From assembly GCA_028554645.1 (NCBI GenBank), contig JAQOOI010000079.1, positions 868,001 through 932,000 on the forward strand: DNA of 64,000 bases. Reading direction: 5' to 3'. Within the stretch, counting starts at the first letter, position 1, and every line of letters begins with the position of its first letter. Source of the stretch: Omphalotus guepiniiformis. Its lineage: Eukaryota > Basidiomycota > Agaricomycetes > Agaricales > Omphalotaceae. The translations under genes and the position numbers were made by a program. A model generated the notes under the pieces. That model was not told where the DNA came from. It worked only from the letters and a program-made list of their open reading frames with translations, and made no database searches. Shown here piece by piece: positions 1-11,984 of the stretch.

Positions 1-997
1 GCCAGTGTTAGCTCTATTAGCTGTGTTATGTTCAATTCAGTGTCACCCTCTAGTATTCCATTTAACTGTTAAGCAATGGGAATCCAAAGAAGATTAACTT
101 CTTCCAGGCCTAGATTGGAGGACCTATACCAAATCTCAGCACAATGCTTGTTGTGAAGTAATGTTGCCATCTAGTATCCTTCACAATCTACAGCTATACT
201 ACAGAAGATAGATGCTCATGCAGAGCATTTGCAGAAGAGATATACCAATCTTTCCTGACAAAGTCTCTTACATCATTCACCAGCTTATTCAAGCATTAGG
301 GCTTTAAACTTAGAGCTACTAAATATCATAATAAGTCCACAGATCCCTTGAAATCATGATTCTATCATCATCAGCCAAAAGGATCTTTTGTCAAATTTGA
401 AATGTTCATCAGGAGAGAGATATTTCCTAGAGTGAGTTCTGCATTGCTGATAACCAGCAGAGGTAGGTTCATGATCCCTCAGACAAAGGAGCACATCTCT
501 AAACAGCTTATGCTCTGGATTACCTCTAGATTGACAAAAGATTTGAGTCAGAGTAATACTAGATTTGGTGAAAGAATGATAAGTCTGAAAATTTCCAACT
601 TTTGAAAGTGATAGATGACTGTTTGGCTTCTGATGAGTAATGGAGTAGAGAGGAGACACTTCAACTGACGAGAGCTGAGCAACTTATTCTCCAAAAAGCA
701 GAGTGAGAATATCACCTACAACTTCATCATGATTTTTTTTAGGATTTTGTCTGAGTTTTTTGAAACAATAATAAGCTGTATTGATACTATTGAATGGAAG
801 GAACCTCTTCCCAGAACTCTCAGGGGAAAAGAGGAAAAGAAACTGATTTATTTCTACATTCTTAAATCTGCTTACAGCTGCGGCACATTAAAGCTCTGTG
901 TTTACTTGTGTTGTGTCGAAATGTAGCGCCGCGCGCGGTGGCTGTGCAACGGATTTTGGGTCACCCCTCTACAATTGGGCTCGCTTACGCTCACCCA
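1..997 (-). mobile_element. Decayed transposon-like segment (unclassified), interrupting the neighbouring esterase
   Basis: This segment is visibly more AT-rich than the genes beside it. On the minus strand it keeps long broken stretches of protein-like reading frame: roughly 900 to 354, then 330 to 5 in shifted frames, with several stops and frameshifts between. Readable pieces include RDVLLCLRDHEPTSAGYQ and LVNDVRDFVRKDWYISSANA. I recognise no family; it could be a decayed DNA-transposon or other mobile-element protein. It abuts the truncated carboxylesterase at about 998, where esterase homology stops abruptly. A GC-rich tract with an imperfect hairpin (about 915-998) forms the junction. 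The other end lies outside the window, so no target-site duplication can be checked. That it is mobile is inferred from the interruption, the composition and the decay. Confidence 0.45.
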
Positions 998-998
998 A
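975..998. repeat. Imperfect hairpin at the transposon/esterase junction
   Basis: The segment begins TTGGG and ends CCCAA, with inner GC pairs around 983-990, so it can fold into an imperfect stem. It sits exactly where carboxylesterase coding homology ends. It may be the terminal structure of the inserted element, but only one end is visible. Confidence 0.4.
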
Positions 999-2340
999 TA
1001 ACGTGACATATCTTCTCTGCAGGCACTTTGGAAGGATCACGAAGGGTAGCGAGAATATCGGGGTCAGCAGGATCGAGGTCCAAAGCGCGAGAAAGTGCTT
1101 CGAATTGAGGATAGAGCTCGCTGGGTGTCTTGGGTGTAAGCCTGTTAGGTTGTCAGATACAGCATAGCAGAAATTTGCGGGATCAGGCGTACACCATAGC
1201 GTTTGACATAAGGACGGCGGAGCGGAAGGGAGCTAGAATACCCTCGGGCAGGCGCGAGGCATGGTGTAGTATTTGATGCACAGAATGTGCGCCTAAATCA
1301 CAAGTCACTCTGGCTCAGTGGGGTCAGATTCGCATTCATTCTTACCAGCAGATAAACCGTAAATTTGGATGTCCTCAGGATCACCTGAACATAATGTAAT
1401 GCCGAACGTTATTTCAATTGAAATGAATACTCGTCTCACCTCCAAATGTATCAATATTCCTCTTTACCCACTCTAACGCGAGCCATTGGTCCTTGAACCC
1501 ATAATTTCCGTCCAGACGTGGTTGGCTACTAGCCAAGAAACCAAATGCCGACAAACGATAGCCTATGTTGACTCGGACTTCGGAGCGTTCGGCGGCAACG
1601 AATTGCTCTTGGCCCTTCAATCCGTGCGGAGAACCAAATTGAAGAAATCTAGGAGATAGGAAAGTTAGTGTTCGAACAAGGTTTCGGGTCACGGATTTTA
1701 CCCTCCGTGTATGTAGATCTTCACCGGAAAAGGACCTCTCTCAGTTGGGAAAGAGGGAGGTGTGACGATATTCAAGAATAGTCTAGTAACGGGAAACTCA
1801 ACGCTATTCTCTTATAATTGCAATGATTCATACGCACGGATTCTCCGTTGGCTGTCCGTATCCTACCTTATCTTCGAACGGTGTACCTATTTTCTAATGT
1901 TCAAGACTCGGAGATCCTCCGAATCGTCCGTCTGATTTGATCGCAATGTAAAAAGCTCACCTCTCGCTTGGCCGTCATTCTTGGGCTGAAAGCAATCTTC
2001 GTGAGGATCACAGTGGTAGGTACCCAGTCAGTCGCTTCATCTGGTAGGAGGGCGCCGGAAGACCTCACAACTAGATTCATGAATGTATTCTTTATCCGCG
2101 TATCGGAAGCTCTCAGGAAGAGGTACCCCGTCTTCCCAACGTCCGGGAAGGAGAGCATAAGGTATTTCTGTGTTTAAGGTATCATAGCATCAATGTCAAA
2201 AGTATAATCGATCTGTACGTACCAAGGAAGACACCTGCACCGTTCGCAGCCCTCCCTCCAGTCACACGTTCAAATTTTGTCTCTACAGGTATACGTGCAT
2301 TGTTCGCAGCCAGCTCATCGTGTAAATGAGGCACAGACAT
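998..2340 (-). pseudogene. Type-B carboxylesterase/lipase-like alpha/beta hydrolase, truncated at its 3' end
   Basis: The 5' part of a fungal carboxylesterase-type hydrolase, reading leftwards from ATG at 2338-2340. Exons splice to give, in order, FERVTGGRAANGAGVFLG, EIPYALLPGRWEDG, ENPLFLNIVTPPSF, the oxyanion-hole region KIYIHGG, NIGYRLSAFGFLAS, DGNYGFKDQWLALEWVKRNI, then the nucleophile elbow GLSAGAHSV (Ser of GxSxG) near 1340-1270, and a helical stretch ending ATLRDPSKVPAEKICHVI. Homology stops there. The frame runs into the transposon-like segment and ends after one residue at a TGA (991-993). The acidic and histidine members of the catalytic triad, normally in the missing C-terminal half, are absent from the window. 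The first half looks undamaged, so the interruption is probably recent relative to the decay of the element. The rest of the gene may lie left of position 1. Confidence 0.75.
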
Positions 2341-2603
2341 CGGAGTTCAGCTGGTACGTTGCTTGGTGTTACAGGTAAGTGATTCATGAATGTAAAGGAC
2401 AAGTGGAGACTTTATAACCGGACCGGCCGAAGCCTTCGGAAATTTCGGCACGGTCCGATGTCTGTAAGTACGTCGCAAGTAATGATGAGAGTGAACAGTG
2501 TACAACATATATAGTAATTACATATCGTGCCAATATACAACAAAATCTTCACGGCGCAGCATCGAGCACGGTCAGCGAAGCTTCCTCGTTCAAGCCTTAG
2601 AGC

Positions 2604-4462
2604 TTAGACTTTGAATCCCAATGGCATCTTTGCTTCAGGTACAGGTTCATTCTTAGCTCTGAATTCCGTGGCCATTTCAATCATTGGTACCCAGTGAACA
2701 TTTTCGTGGGTGTTCACCCAGTCAATAAAGCGCTCCTAAGATCATCAAGATGATTCAATCAGAGATTGTTTGTGCACTTAAACATGATCGAAACGACTCA
2801 CCAACATCAAAAGGACCTGAGGACGGCTGCGGATACTGCATTCAGTACTGCTATGTAGATAAGATGAGAAAACCACCCCATAAGAAACTCACCCGCTGAC
2901 ATCAGGATGGATTGTGATGGGAAAAATGAATTCCTCTTCCTCCCTATTCGAGTCTGATGAGTATGGTCATAGTCACATGGGCTTTAGAGGTAGTACTGAC
3001 CTGTAGTAGTAGGTAAACATATCTTTCCAGAGCTGTTCAACATCACGAGCATTGACCTATCATAATAGCGATTAGTGAGATAGAGGATCGGGCTTGCACT
3101 TCAGTGTAATCACGCACCCATCCGTGTGAGTTGGGACTAGATTTGATGAACCTTGTCGAAAACTGGTACTAAGCTGATGCAGAGATAGAGCTGATACGAT
3201 CTCACTTACATCATTGGGGGAAGGTCGTCGAGATACCTAAGAAGGCGAACGCGAATAATTATCACGGCAAGAGCTCAACTCAACAGTTTGTGAACCAACC
3301 AATTGGCAGGAATTTGCACTGAGCAGGTGATATCAGTTTGTTATACTATCAGTGTCCATGAGCTGCGAATAATAAACGCACCAAGCCCTGTTTCTTTCCC
3401 CTTTCGAAGCGGTTTCATCCAAGTGGCGGCATCCGCCTTGTAGTCAATCTTTGTCCAAGAATCTTCATCACGCATATAATACGCTTGGCAGCTGCGATGA
3501 GATGATGAGACAAAGAATTCACTTGGAGAAGACTTCGTACTCGTGTGCCATACCCGAATGATCTTCGAGCAACCAGTTAGTTTGTCACATTGAAATGTAT
3601 GCGGAAGAAAATCGCGTACCGTACTCAACACCTTTGTCAAGTAGAAGATCAACACCTTCTTTACTGGTTTCCCACCAAGGAGCGACACTTCCCTAAGTAA
3701 CAAGTAACAATGAGCAACTGCACAATTCCTACGGCATGAAACAGAAACAAACTCGCTTTCGGAGGTGTACCGTGATTGAACTCCGTAAGTAACTTGAAAG
3801 TATGATCCAAAATGTCGCGCTGCTGCTGAACCGTCATCGAAACGGGGTTCTTGCTCAAACAGTCAGTTCGGACATTCCTCCTGTAGCTCGAAATAGCAAT
3901 ACACACTTCGTGAGAATACCCATGGAGACCACTTCAATTGAATTCAGTATTATTCATGACTTCTGAGAAAGATCAAAGTCACATCTCGTGCCCAGCGTCA
4001 CGAACTGCAGCCATCTGCTCCGGAAAGGTTTCCAGGCTATGTCCTGTGAGAAGAACGTCGTTATCAGCGGGAGGATGGGAAGGAAACTCGCGCTCCTACA
4101 TACCTGGGATGAACCATGTAGTCGTCATGTTGTATTTCTTGAAGAGCTTCAGGAGTCGAGGGACACCGACTTCACCAGCAAACATGCCCTACACCGAACA
4201 AGGCAGGAAGTTAGCGCGAAGAGAGAGTATAGCTGAGATATCCGAACTGACTCTGGATATATCCAACGGTGAATCTAGCTTTTGCCTTCAGTTGGTACAG
4301 CAAAGCACAAGATAAGCACAACCCGCCTTCCCCGCCATAGGATCCAAGCCTGGCCACGTAAAATTATATGTAGAGTACGAATATTCTGCGTTGAAAAGCT
4401 TACCACCCCGCCACTGCATCAACATCGACACCAAAACCGATGAGAACTCTCTTCGCGGGCAT
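2604..4462 (-). CDS. Polysaccharide deacetylase family protein (PgdA-like)
   Basis: Carbohydrate-esterase-4-like deacetylase predicted to remove N-acetyl groups from a cell-wall or related polymer, or to act as a related amidohydrolase. Start ATG at 4460-4462 gives [20 protein letters not shown], which carries the metal-binding Asp of the family. Further exons give [20 protein letters not shown], then [32 protein letters not shown] (the two metal-ligand His) and [19 protein letters not shown]-terminal exons give the metal-site-flanking [10 protein letters not shown] region and end [17 protein letters not shown] with TAA at 2604-2606. No signal peptide is visible. The gene has about ten short introns. 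One is a GC-AG intron (4275-4326) next to a 23-nt exon (4252-4274). The splice around 3500-3620 is uncertain. The carboxylesterase remnant lies downstream on the same strand and a permease upstream is divergent. Confidence 0.85.
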
Positions 4463-5231
4463 GTTAATCGAGAAAGCAAGACTGATGAATAATGTCGTTT
4501 ACGCTGCTTGGAAATTTGCTTGGAAATGTAGATCAAAGGTAAGTAAGAAGACTCGAAGAGCTCAGAAGAGTTTTCGCCGCGGCGGCATTGCAAATGCCTC
4601 CACACGTGACCGTTTCGCGCGATAAAGCTTATGTCACGTCAATTTCATTTCAATTCAATTTTTCTTATCGCTTTCGTTTGCTTGAGAAGTGCTTGCCGCG
4701 CGCAGATGCAGAGCGCAGAGCGCTCACTTTATCAGACTCTATCTCCAAAAGTACCCGTGTGGATTCTGGAACTTAGGCAACCCTGGGGAAAATCAGGACC
4801 CCTGACATTGCGAGGGGATGGACTTTTCCTGGTTCGTACAGAATTTTGGCCCAATTCCTGAAAAACTCTGAACGCAGACAGAAGCGGACAGACGTTCGTC
4901 GGTGTACAGTCAAGTCAAACTGGAGGGCGACAACTATGGGCTTGCCTGAATTCGAACACACTCCGTACATATGCTGCTGGAGCGTTTTCAGAGCGTTTTC
5001 GACCTATAAACAAATTCTTGCGAAAAAATAAGCTATCCTCGGTTCGGACAAGATTTGCCGCCAATGCGTTCGATAGAAGTCGCTGAAAGTGGCCGATTTG
5101 GGATAAGCTACATATCTTCTTCTATTATCAGGGCCCAGGGGTCCTTTGAAATCTGCATAAATTAGAAGGCAGCACGGGATCACAACTGGACATAATTCAC
5201 CTCATTCATTTGCCTCCGCACATAGCAGCCA
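4463..5231. other. Divergent intergenic region, deacetylase / permease
   Basis: Shared upstream region between the minus-strand deacetylase and the plus-strand permease. Several short frames occur, but none has family resemblance or splice support. It probably holds both promoters. I see no repeat or RNA gene. Confidence 0.5.
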
Positions 5232-7419
5232 ATGGAAAAAGTCGACAAACTTGACGTGCAAACTGCTCCAATAGACGATGGATTTGCTCTCAGAGACGCA
5301 GATGATGCGCTGCTCGCAGAGCTTGGATATAAGAGCGAATTCAAACGCGAATTTTCGGTGAGTTCTATTACTTCTTCAGACTTTTCAAGTCGTTTGAACC
5401 ATTCATTGTCTCAGCTCTTCGAAACTGTGGCGTTTGCGTTCTCTATCATGGGTGTTGTAGCATCTGTGTCTTCTACGCTCTCATTCGGATTAGTGAGCGG
5501 TATGCTTTTGCTTAATCAGATGCTTTCAAACTCATTGACACCGTGTATGCGAAGGGGGACACGTCGGAATGGTCTTTGGCTGGCTGATACCCAGCCTGTT
5601 CGTCATCACGGTTGCTCTTTCCATGGCTGAAATGACTTCCGCTATGCCGTGCGTTACCTTCTTTGACTCAAGCGCCTCATGACTGACGTGTTTACGCGTT
5701 TTTAGAACGAGCGCAGGCCTATACTATTTCGCTGCAAAATTGGCACCTCCGAAGTACGCGGCCCTTTCAAGCTGGATCACTGGCAAGTGTTCCGTCACGA
5801 GAAGTTTTCGTAACTTGAATGCTGACGCGTTCTAACTTAGGATGGGCGAACATTACTGGACAGATTACACTCGTCTGTTCGATTGATTTCACCTGCGCTC
5901 AGATGATTACTACCGCCATCTCCGTTTCTTCCGATGGCGCGACAAACTTATCTCTGGGTGCTACATTTGGCATTCTCCTTGCTATACTCTTCTCGCATGG
6001 AATCGTATGTTCTGCTGCAACAAATGTTTTAGCTCGTCTCAACATCTTCTACGTCATTATCAACGGCGAGTATGCTCCATTGTGGTCTGAGTCGTTGATC
6101 CTAGTTCCTACGTAGTGGGAACCACTATTGCGGCAATCATTGCTCTGTTGGTCGTTTCAGATAACAAGGTGTCTACTAAAGATGCGTTCACGTTATTCGA
6201 GAACAACACCGGCTGGTCAAATAGTGTGTTTCCCAGCCTATTCCTGATTATCTGTTATTCATCAATGTTATATTCCCCAGATGGATGGGCGTTCATGCTA
6301 GCGTTCACCGCTCCAATGTGGACTCTCACTGGATGTAAGTACTAGGGGAAAGGAAGGATATGATGACTCATTTTCCTTTCGCGACGCAGATGACTCCGCA
6401 GCCCACATTGCAGAAGAAGTGGCAGGAGCTTCTCGGGCAGCACCGATAGCTATCCTTGTTGGAGTTGGTGCGACCGCCAGTCTTGGTTGGATTCTCTTAA
6501 TCGCTACGTCGTTCGTGATCCCGTCTATCAGCGACCTTTTGGCAACAGACCTCCCTCTACCTATGGGTCAAGTTTTCCTTGACGTGCTTGGCAAGCGAGG
6601 AATGCTGGCAATCTGGTCCCTCATTATCGTGGTGCAGGTCAGTCCCAGCTTACGGCACGAGGTCCTGCAATTGATTGACAACTCAATTCCAGTATGTCAC
6701 AGGGGCAGCGCAGGGTGTGGATGCCTCTCGCGTAGTCTTTGCTTTCTCTCGGTACGTTCCGCATTCGCTGATAACCAGTTGGCCTAGGACTAAACAGTCC
6801 ACTAGGGACAATGCTCTCCCCGGATCGCGCTGGTGGAAGAGGATTAACCCCCGTACTCAAACGCCGGTGAACGCCGTGTGGTTTGTCATGGTCATTGCTG
6901 GAATCTGCGGCGTTCTCGGCTTCTCTGAAACTGCACTAACTTCACTTGCAGGGTGCGTATTACATTCATCATGATCAGACCATGTTTTCGCGTTCTCACA
7001 ATTCACTTGCAGGCTCCTCCGTCATTGGCTTGTACACGTCTTACTCCGCTCCCATCTTCCTTTCCGTTATCGGAGGGCGAGACAAATTAGTCCCGGGTCC
7101 ATTCAGTCTCGGTCGCCTGTCGAAACCCATAGGAGCAATCGCCGTATCGTGGGTATCGTTTATCGTCGTGATGCTGCTTTTCCCCTCCGGCCAGACGACT
7201 ACAGCGGTAGATATGAGTAAGTATATACCCGCCTTTCTCTGATCAGACCCAACTAATAGCAACGGTTCAACAGATTATGCCGTTGTGATCATCGCTGCAG
7301 TCTTCATATTTGCAAGCTTATCCTGGCTTCTCTCTGCTCGTAAATGGTTCAACGGCCCTATCAAGAACATAGATATTGATTCGGCCGAAGGTACTATAGT
7401 TGACGAAAAGACATCTTGA
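5232..7419 (+). CDS. Amino-acid/GABA permease (APC superfamily)
   Basis: Plasma-membrane or vacuolar transporter of the fungal amino acid/choline/GABA permease family, related to UGA4-type carriers. The N-terminus (MEKVDKLDVQTAPIDDGFAL) is cytosolic, and LAELGYKSEFKREFS leads into the first helix. Hydrophobic segments follow through FSIMGVVASVSSTLSFGL, GMVFGWLIPSLFVITVALS, the family motif EMTSAMPTSAGLYYF, WITGWANITGQ, and NNTGWSNNGWAFMLAFTAPM with TGYDSAAHIAEE, a strongly conserved fungal APC motif. The C-terminus ends GTIVDEKTS, TGA at 7417-7419. I count about twelve membrane spans across about ten exons. An apparent in-frame extension at about 6228-6283 is an intron: removing it restores the WSNNGWAF motif. 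Substrate specificity cannot be read from the sequence. Confidence 0.9.
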
Positions 7420-7767
7420 TATACAATTACGGATGATTTATCGTGCCGTAAATTGTGTAGTACTACTAGACAATCCTTTTGAATCGTAGTCGGAAGCCAG
7501 AACAAAGCTGAAACATCATAAGTGTCATGCTCGCTGAAATAGTAGCTAAATCTAGCTAGACACCATATCGTACGACGCGTGGCTGACATGCTAAAAAGCA
7601 AACGCAGCGGCCAAAGGCCTGAAACTTACTGGGGACAGAGCAAGATGAGATGACACAGATAGCCGCGGCCTGATAACGAATGGCATTGGCAGGTACTTTT
7701 GTGATGGTATGATATTGAATACAAGCAGTCCGTGCTCATTCAATTCTATACTTTTGAAGTTACACAA
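7420..7767. other. Convergent 3' intergenic region, permease / MATE
   Basis: Separates two convergent genes and should contain both 3' untranslated regions and terminators. I see no gene, repeat or RNA structure. Confidence 0.5.
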
Positions 7768-9714
7768 TCATTCAGCGTCAACAGTAAGCACCGCAGCCTG
7801 CCATTTGGCCTCTTCTGCATTTCTTTGCGCACCCTTCTCCACTTCTTTATCCCAATCAGTGCCGAGCCAAACGACACAGTACTCGCTGATTCCGACAAGG
7901 GTAAGACCGACAACTTGGCCGATCCAAAGGCCCTGCAGACTGTAGTCATAGCGAAATGCTAACGAGATACCAAGAGGAAGGGCAATCACATAGTAAGCTA
8001 CGAAATTGAAGAGGGCCCCAAGGTGCTGTCGGCCTTTAAGGCGAAAGGCTATTGTCAGCGTTTTCAGGATGTTGCTCGATACAAGGAGATCTACCTTGTC
8101 CACGTAGAGCACCACCGCATGAGCCAGCGAGACCATCTGCAATCTGGAAAGATGCAACAAGAGGCATGACATTACTAACGAGTTTGACCACGTCTGCATC
8201 GTCGCTCATCAGGTAGCCGCAAATCTAGTGACATAGCCGCTGAATACCAAACAGCCATATATGCACAGGCTAAAACACCTACGTCTCTAGTAGCTATCAA
8301 GGTCACCATCACGACGGCACCGACCAGAACGCTCAAGAAAGCTGCGGCGTGGGCAGCATGTTTTGCGCCATTAGCCGAACGCAGCCCAATCAAGTTGCCA
8401 ACCCGATTCGAAGCCGCGACTCCGATTCCAAAAGGTAGTGTGTTAAGGACTATTGCGAGTTGCGAGTTCAGTGAAGTTACAAAAAATAAAGCGATCTTTA
8501 CGAACTTTGATCATAAGTCATTATAACTGACTGGGCGGCTAATGGCAGAGATCCCAGACGACCCGCCGCCAACGCGACGATCTCAAAGGCAGCCCTAAAC
8601 AACTTTTCAAAGGATTATACCATACGACGTTGAGATACCTACCACTCCGTTCCGACCATCAATATACCAGGAATTGCCAGACGATAGAAAGTCACACAAC
8701 TCTGCCAGTGGAAGATACTTCGAAGGTGAAATCCTCCCCATGTCCCATTCTGGCGATGAGTGGGCGACAAATAGGTGAAGATGCAAAGAAGGCCGAAAGC
8801 GAGCCAATAGATGATGGACAAAGCTACCGGCGACCCGAGAAGTCCAAGCGGCGTATAATGAACCAAGGCAATATTTAACACGAGATTAATGGGTGAAACG
8901 ATCAAGAGCACGATGGTTGAAGCGCTCATTATTCCTGATAAAAATCAGCGTCTGGTCTATAACAGTCAACGCGAACATTTACCTTGACATTGCAGATACT
9001 TTTTCAGACTTTCAAAGCCGATGTATCCAGGTGCGCCAATCATTAATACGCGGAGAAAAGTTTGCACGTCATGGCTCAAAGCTTGACTTTGACCAAGAGC
9101 AAGCAAGACAGGTTCCATATAAGCCCATAAGAAGCAGACTGGTACGAGAAGGAGCCACAAAAGGATTAGGCATCGTTGAAAATGAACAGAGAGGTCCGTA
9201 GGTCGAGTGCTACCAGTGAATGCTTGAGATCCAAGAGTATCGAGAGCCGTTGTACCTCCAAGCGCAACACACCAGCCTGTCGAGCGCCTACCTAGGATCA
9301 TCCTCAAAAAGTTAAGAGGTTCATGACTCGCCAGAAACGAAAGCTAGCATAAGCGAGAAGGCAGCTACAGATAGCTCCTTAGGGCCAAGTCGGCCAGCTA
9401 CGACAATCGAAATAGTCTGAATGGAATTTTGTAAGATGTACGAAAGTATAACTGAATATATGCATCGTCAGTACATGAGTGTGTGTGTGTCAAAGCCGCG
9501 ATGACTTGCCAGGAGTAGAGTCGACGAGCAGCGAAGAGAAAAGTTTGAACTCCGCCTTGATGTCGCCAAAGTGCTGGCTCTCTCCTTCTACTTGCGTCGA
9601 TGCATCTTGAGTTGTTGAGTTTGAGGAGGACGAACGGGCAACATCTTCATAGCTTGTTGACGCTGAACGTTTTGGAAGAAGGGGATCTCGTTCGCTATCA
9701 CTTCGAGATGTCAT
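7768..9714 (-). CDS. MATE-family multidrug/toxin exporter
   Basis: Multi antimicrobial extrusion (MATE) transporter, which typically exports organic cations in exchange for H+ or Na+. Start ATG at 9712-9714 gives a Ser-rich cytosolic tail ([19 protein letters not shown]). Membrane segments follow, with family motifs [65 protein letters not shown] and [15 protein letters not shown]. Splicing at about 8045-8090 restores a C-terminal motif containing [20 protein letters not shown]. The protein ends [11 protein letters not shown] at a TGA (7768-7770). It resembles the yeast ERC1-type eukaryotic MATE group. A short (TG)n run lies in an intron near 9478. The gene is divergent from the agmatinase-like gene and could share its promoter region. 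Substrate unknown. Confidence 0.9.
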
Positions 9715-10169
9715 TGGTCGGAAGTAAGTGGTTTCGGATGTTTTGACTTCCTGGTGAAAAACAGATCGCGCGATTCGACAACCGAGGTTTTTATGCTCTT
9801 AACCTGCAGGCAAAAGTAACACCACGAGTTTTACTATGTTCCACTACGAGAATTTGATGTATGAGAACTGATAAAGACCATTTTCAATTCAGTTACTGCC
9901 CATGCGCCTCGGCCAAACGCGGTTCAAATTGGGATTGGACAAGATATGACCCCCAAGATGCTCGTATGTCTTTGCCAGGGCTAAATGTACTGGAGCCGGA
10001 GGCCTCGAGGCAGGACACGCATTTACGAATAGAGATATCGATTGTTTTTCTCTTCGGCCCTTGGTCTTCATGACGTTATACGGAATGTCATGGGATGAAT
10101 CCCTGTCTCATTTAAAGGCTCCAACAGAATCAGAACATCCCACATTGCACTCGTTCTCTCTACATTGCG
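9715..10169. other. Bidirectional promoter region, MATE / agmatinase
   Basis: The 455-bp space between two divergent start codons. Short frames here have no recognisable homology. Both promoters must lie here if transcription starts near the start codons; no sharp TATA box is obvious. Confidence 0.45.
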
Positions 10170-11984
10170 ATGAAGTACTCTTTCTCATTGGCGATTTTCA
10201 CTACCCTTGCTGCCTTTAGTTCTGCGCACGAAGAACATGATCAGATCCCTCTCGACTACGTCAAGTTCCCCATGGAGCCCTTGTATCGTGGAAGCAGCGG
10301 TGAAGGTAATGCTTCTCCTTCAGCGACCATTAACATGTCGTACTCATGCGCAATTTCTTTTCAAAGTGACTGCGGACGCTATATTCTCTGGCATTACCAC
10401 GTTCGCCAAACTTCCTTGGGTCCAGTGCCTCACTAGACAGCAAGATGTACCAGTGGACATCGCGTTCTTAGGCGCGCCTTTCGTAAGTAATTAAGCTAGC
10501 TTATGAGAAATCGACAGTAACTGAGCCGCTATCAGGATACTGGAACTAGTTATCGCCCGGGCGCACGTTTTGGACCATGTCAGTTTTGCTTGGCATAGTT
10601 AACGCTCAACTCGTACTCCAATGCTAATGGCTTTATGTATCTAGCTGGGATCCGTGCCGGGTCTCGTCGCCTTAACCTCTATGGCGGCTACAATGTGCCT
10701 CTCGATGTAAGCTCGATCTCATCCTTTCATCTTATGCATGTAACCAACAGTTCTTCTAGGCCGATCCTTTTAAGTCTGGTCTACGAATTGTGGACTGCGG
10801 TGACATCCCAGTAACGTATGCGAAATATATCTATTTCTTGGCCTCAGTGCTAACATCTATGCTGGCTAGTCCATATGACAGTAAATTCGCTATTAAGCAG
10901 ATCGAGCAAGGCCACAAGGCCATTCTTCAGAAGACCGCGTATTCTCCCATTGGCAACGATTCTGTTACCGGCGAAGCGCTCGAATCCATTGCTCTAGACG
11001 GCAAGATCCATCCCCGAGTCATTACCCTTGGTGGTGATCATACTATTGTTCTTCCTCTCTTGCGCTCAATTTATTCTGTCTACGGGCCAATCTCCGTTAT
11101 CCATTTTGATTCACATCTTGGTAAGGCTCATGCTGCTACAGTAGCCGTCGATACTTACAGATTTGGATTGTGTCGTTAGATACATGGAAGCCTGCTGTCT
11201 TTGGAGGCGCCCCCTCCGACACCGCTGCCGTCAATCATGGAACTTACTTTTGGCATGCTGCTCAGGAGGGTCTAATCAAAAACGGATCGTCAATTGCAAG
11301 TGTTTTCTGTTCTAATCATCCTTTGTCCCGATTTCCTTTCGTTTTAAGTTTCACTGCTGCTTCTGGTGAACACTTTGATCCTAGTTTGTCCTTTTGTAAC
11401 AGCACGGGGCCATCCGCACGACACTCTCCGGCTTAGAAGATTATGAAGTCGACGATGAAGTTGGCTTCCAGCGAATTGAAGCTCGCGAGATTGACACGAT
11501 TGGTGAGGTTACCTCGATGATATTCGACTGATCCACGTTCTTACACTTTCGCGTGCAGGCACCGATGGAATCATCGCAAAGATCCGTCAGACTGTTGGCG
11601 ACCTACCGGTGTATCTGTCCATCGATGTAAGTACCTCACAAGATTCGAGAGCATGAGTGACTCAGAAGTGTCTATCCTCAGATTGATTCTATCGACCCTG
11701 CATTTGCTCCTGCTACTGGAACTCCTGAGACCGGCGGCTGGACTACTCGTGAACTTCGTACCATTTTGCGGGGTTTGGATGGTTTACAAATTGTTTCTGC
11801 TGACATCGTCGAGGTTGCGCCAGCCTACGACACTAATGCCGAGCTAACAACTATGGCTGCTGCCGATGTAAGAATAATTTCAAGTGAAGTCAGTTCACCT
11901 ACTGATTGTCGTTTGCAGGCTCTCTTCGAAGTACTTACGGTCATGACGAAAACTCCGTTAGGTAAGGTCAAAAAGTTCAATTAA
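10170..11984 (+). CDS. Secreted agmatinase-like ureohydrolase
   Basis: Arginase/agmatinase-superfamily enzyme, predicted to hydrolyse agmatine or a related guanidino compound to urea with two Mn ions. An N-terminal signal peptide is clear ([19 protein letters not shown]). The spliced protein then shows [44 protein letters not shown], the metal motif GGDHTI, HFDSHLDTW (the usual DAHxD with Ser in place of Ala), [13 protein letters not shown], and the second metal motif [19 protein letters not shown], followed by [15 protein letters not shown] and [13 protein letters not shown]. It ends GKVKKFN, TAA 11982-11984. There are about ten short introns. All expected metal ligands are visible, so activity is plausible. 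The signal peptide suggests an extracellular or vacuolar role rather than cytosolic polyamine synthesis; that is inference. Confidence 0.9.

Noticed and set aside
975..998. Reading the junction hairpin as a Helitron 3' end
   Set aside because: Helitron ends need a terminal CTRR motif and a host AT insertion site in a defined arrangement. I cannot see both ends, so the class is left open.
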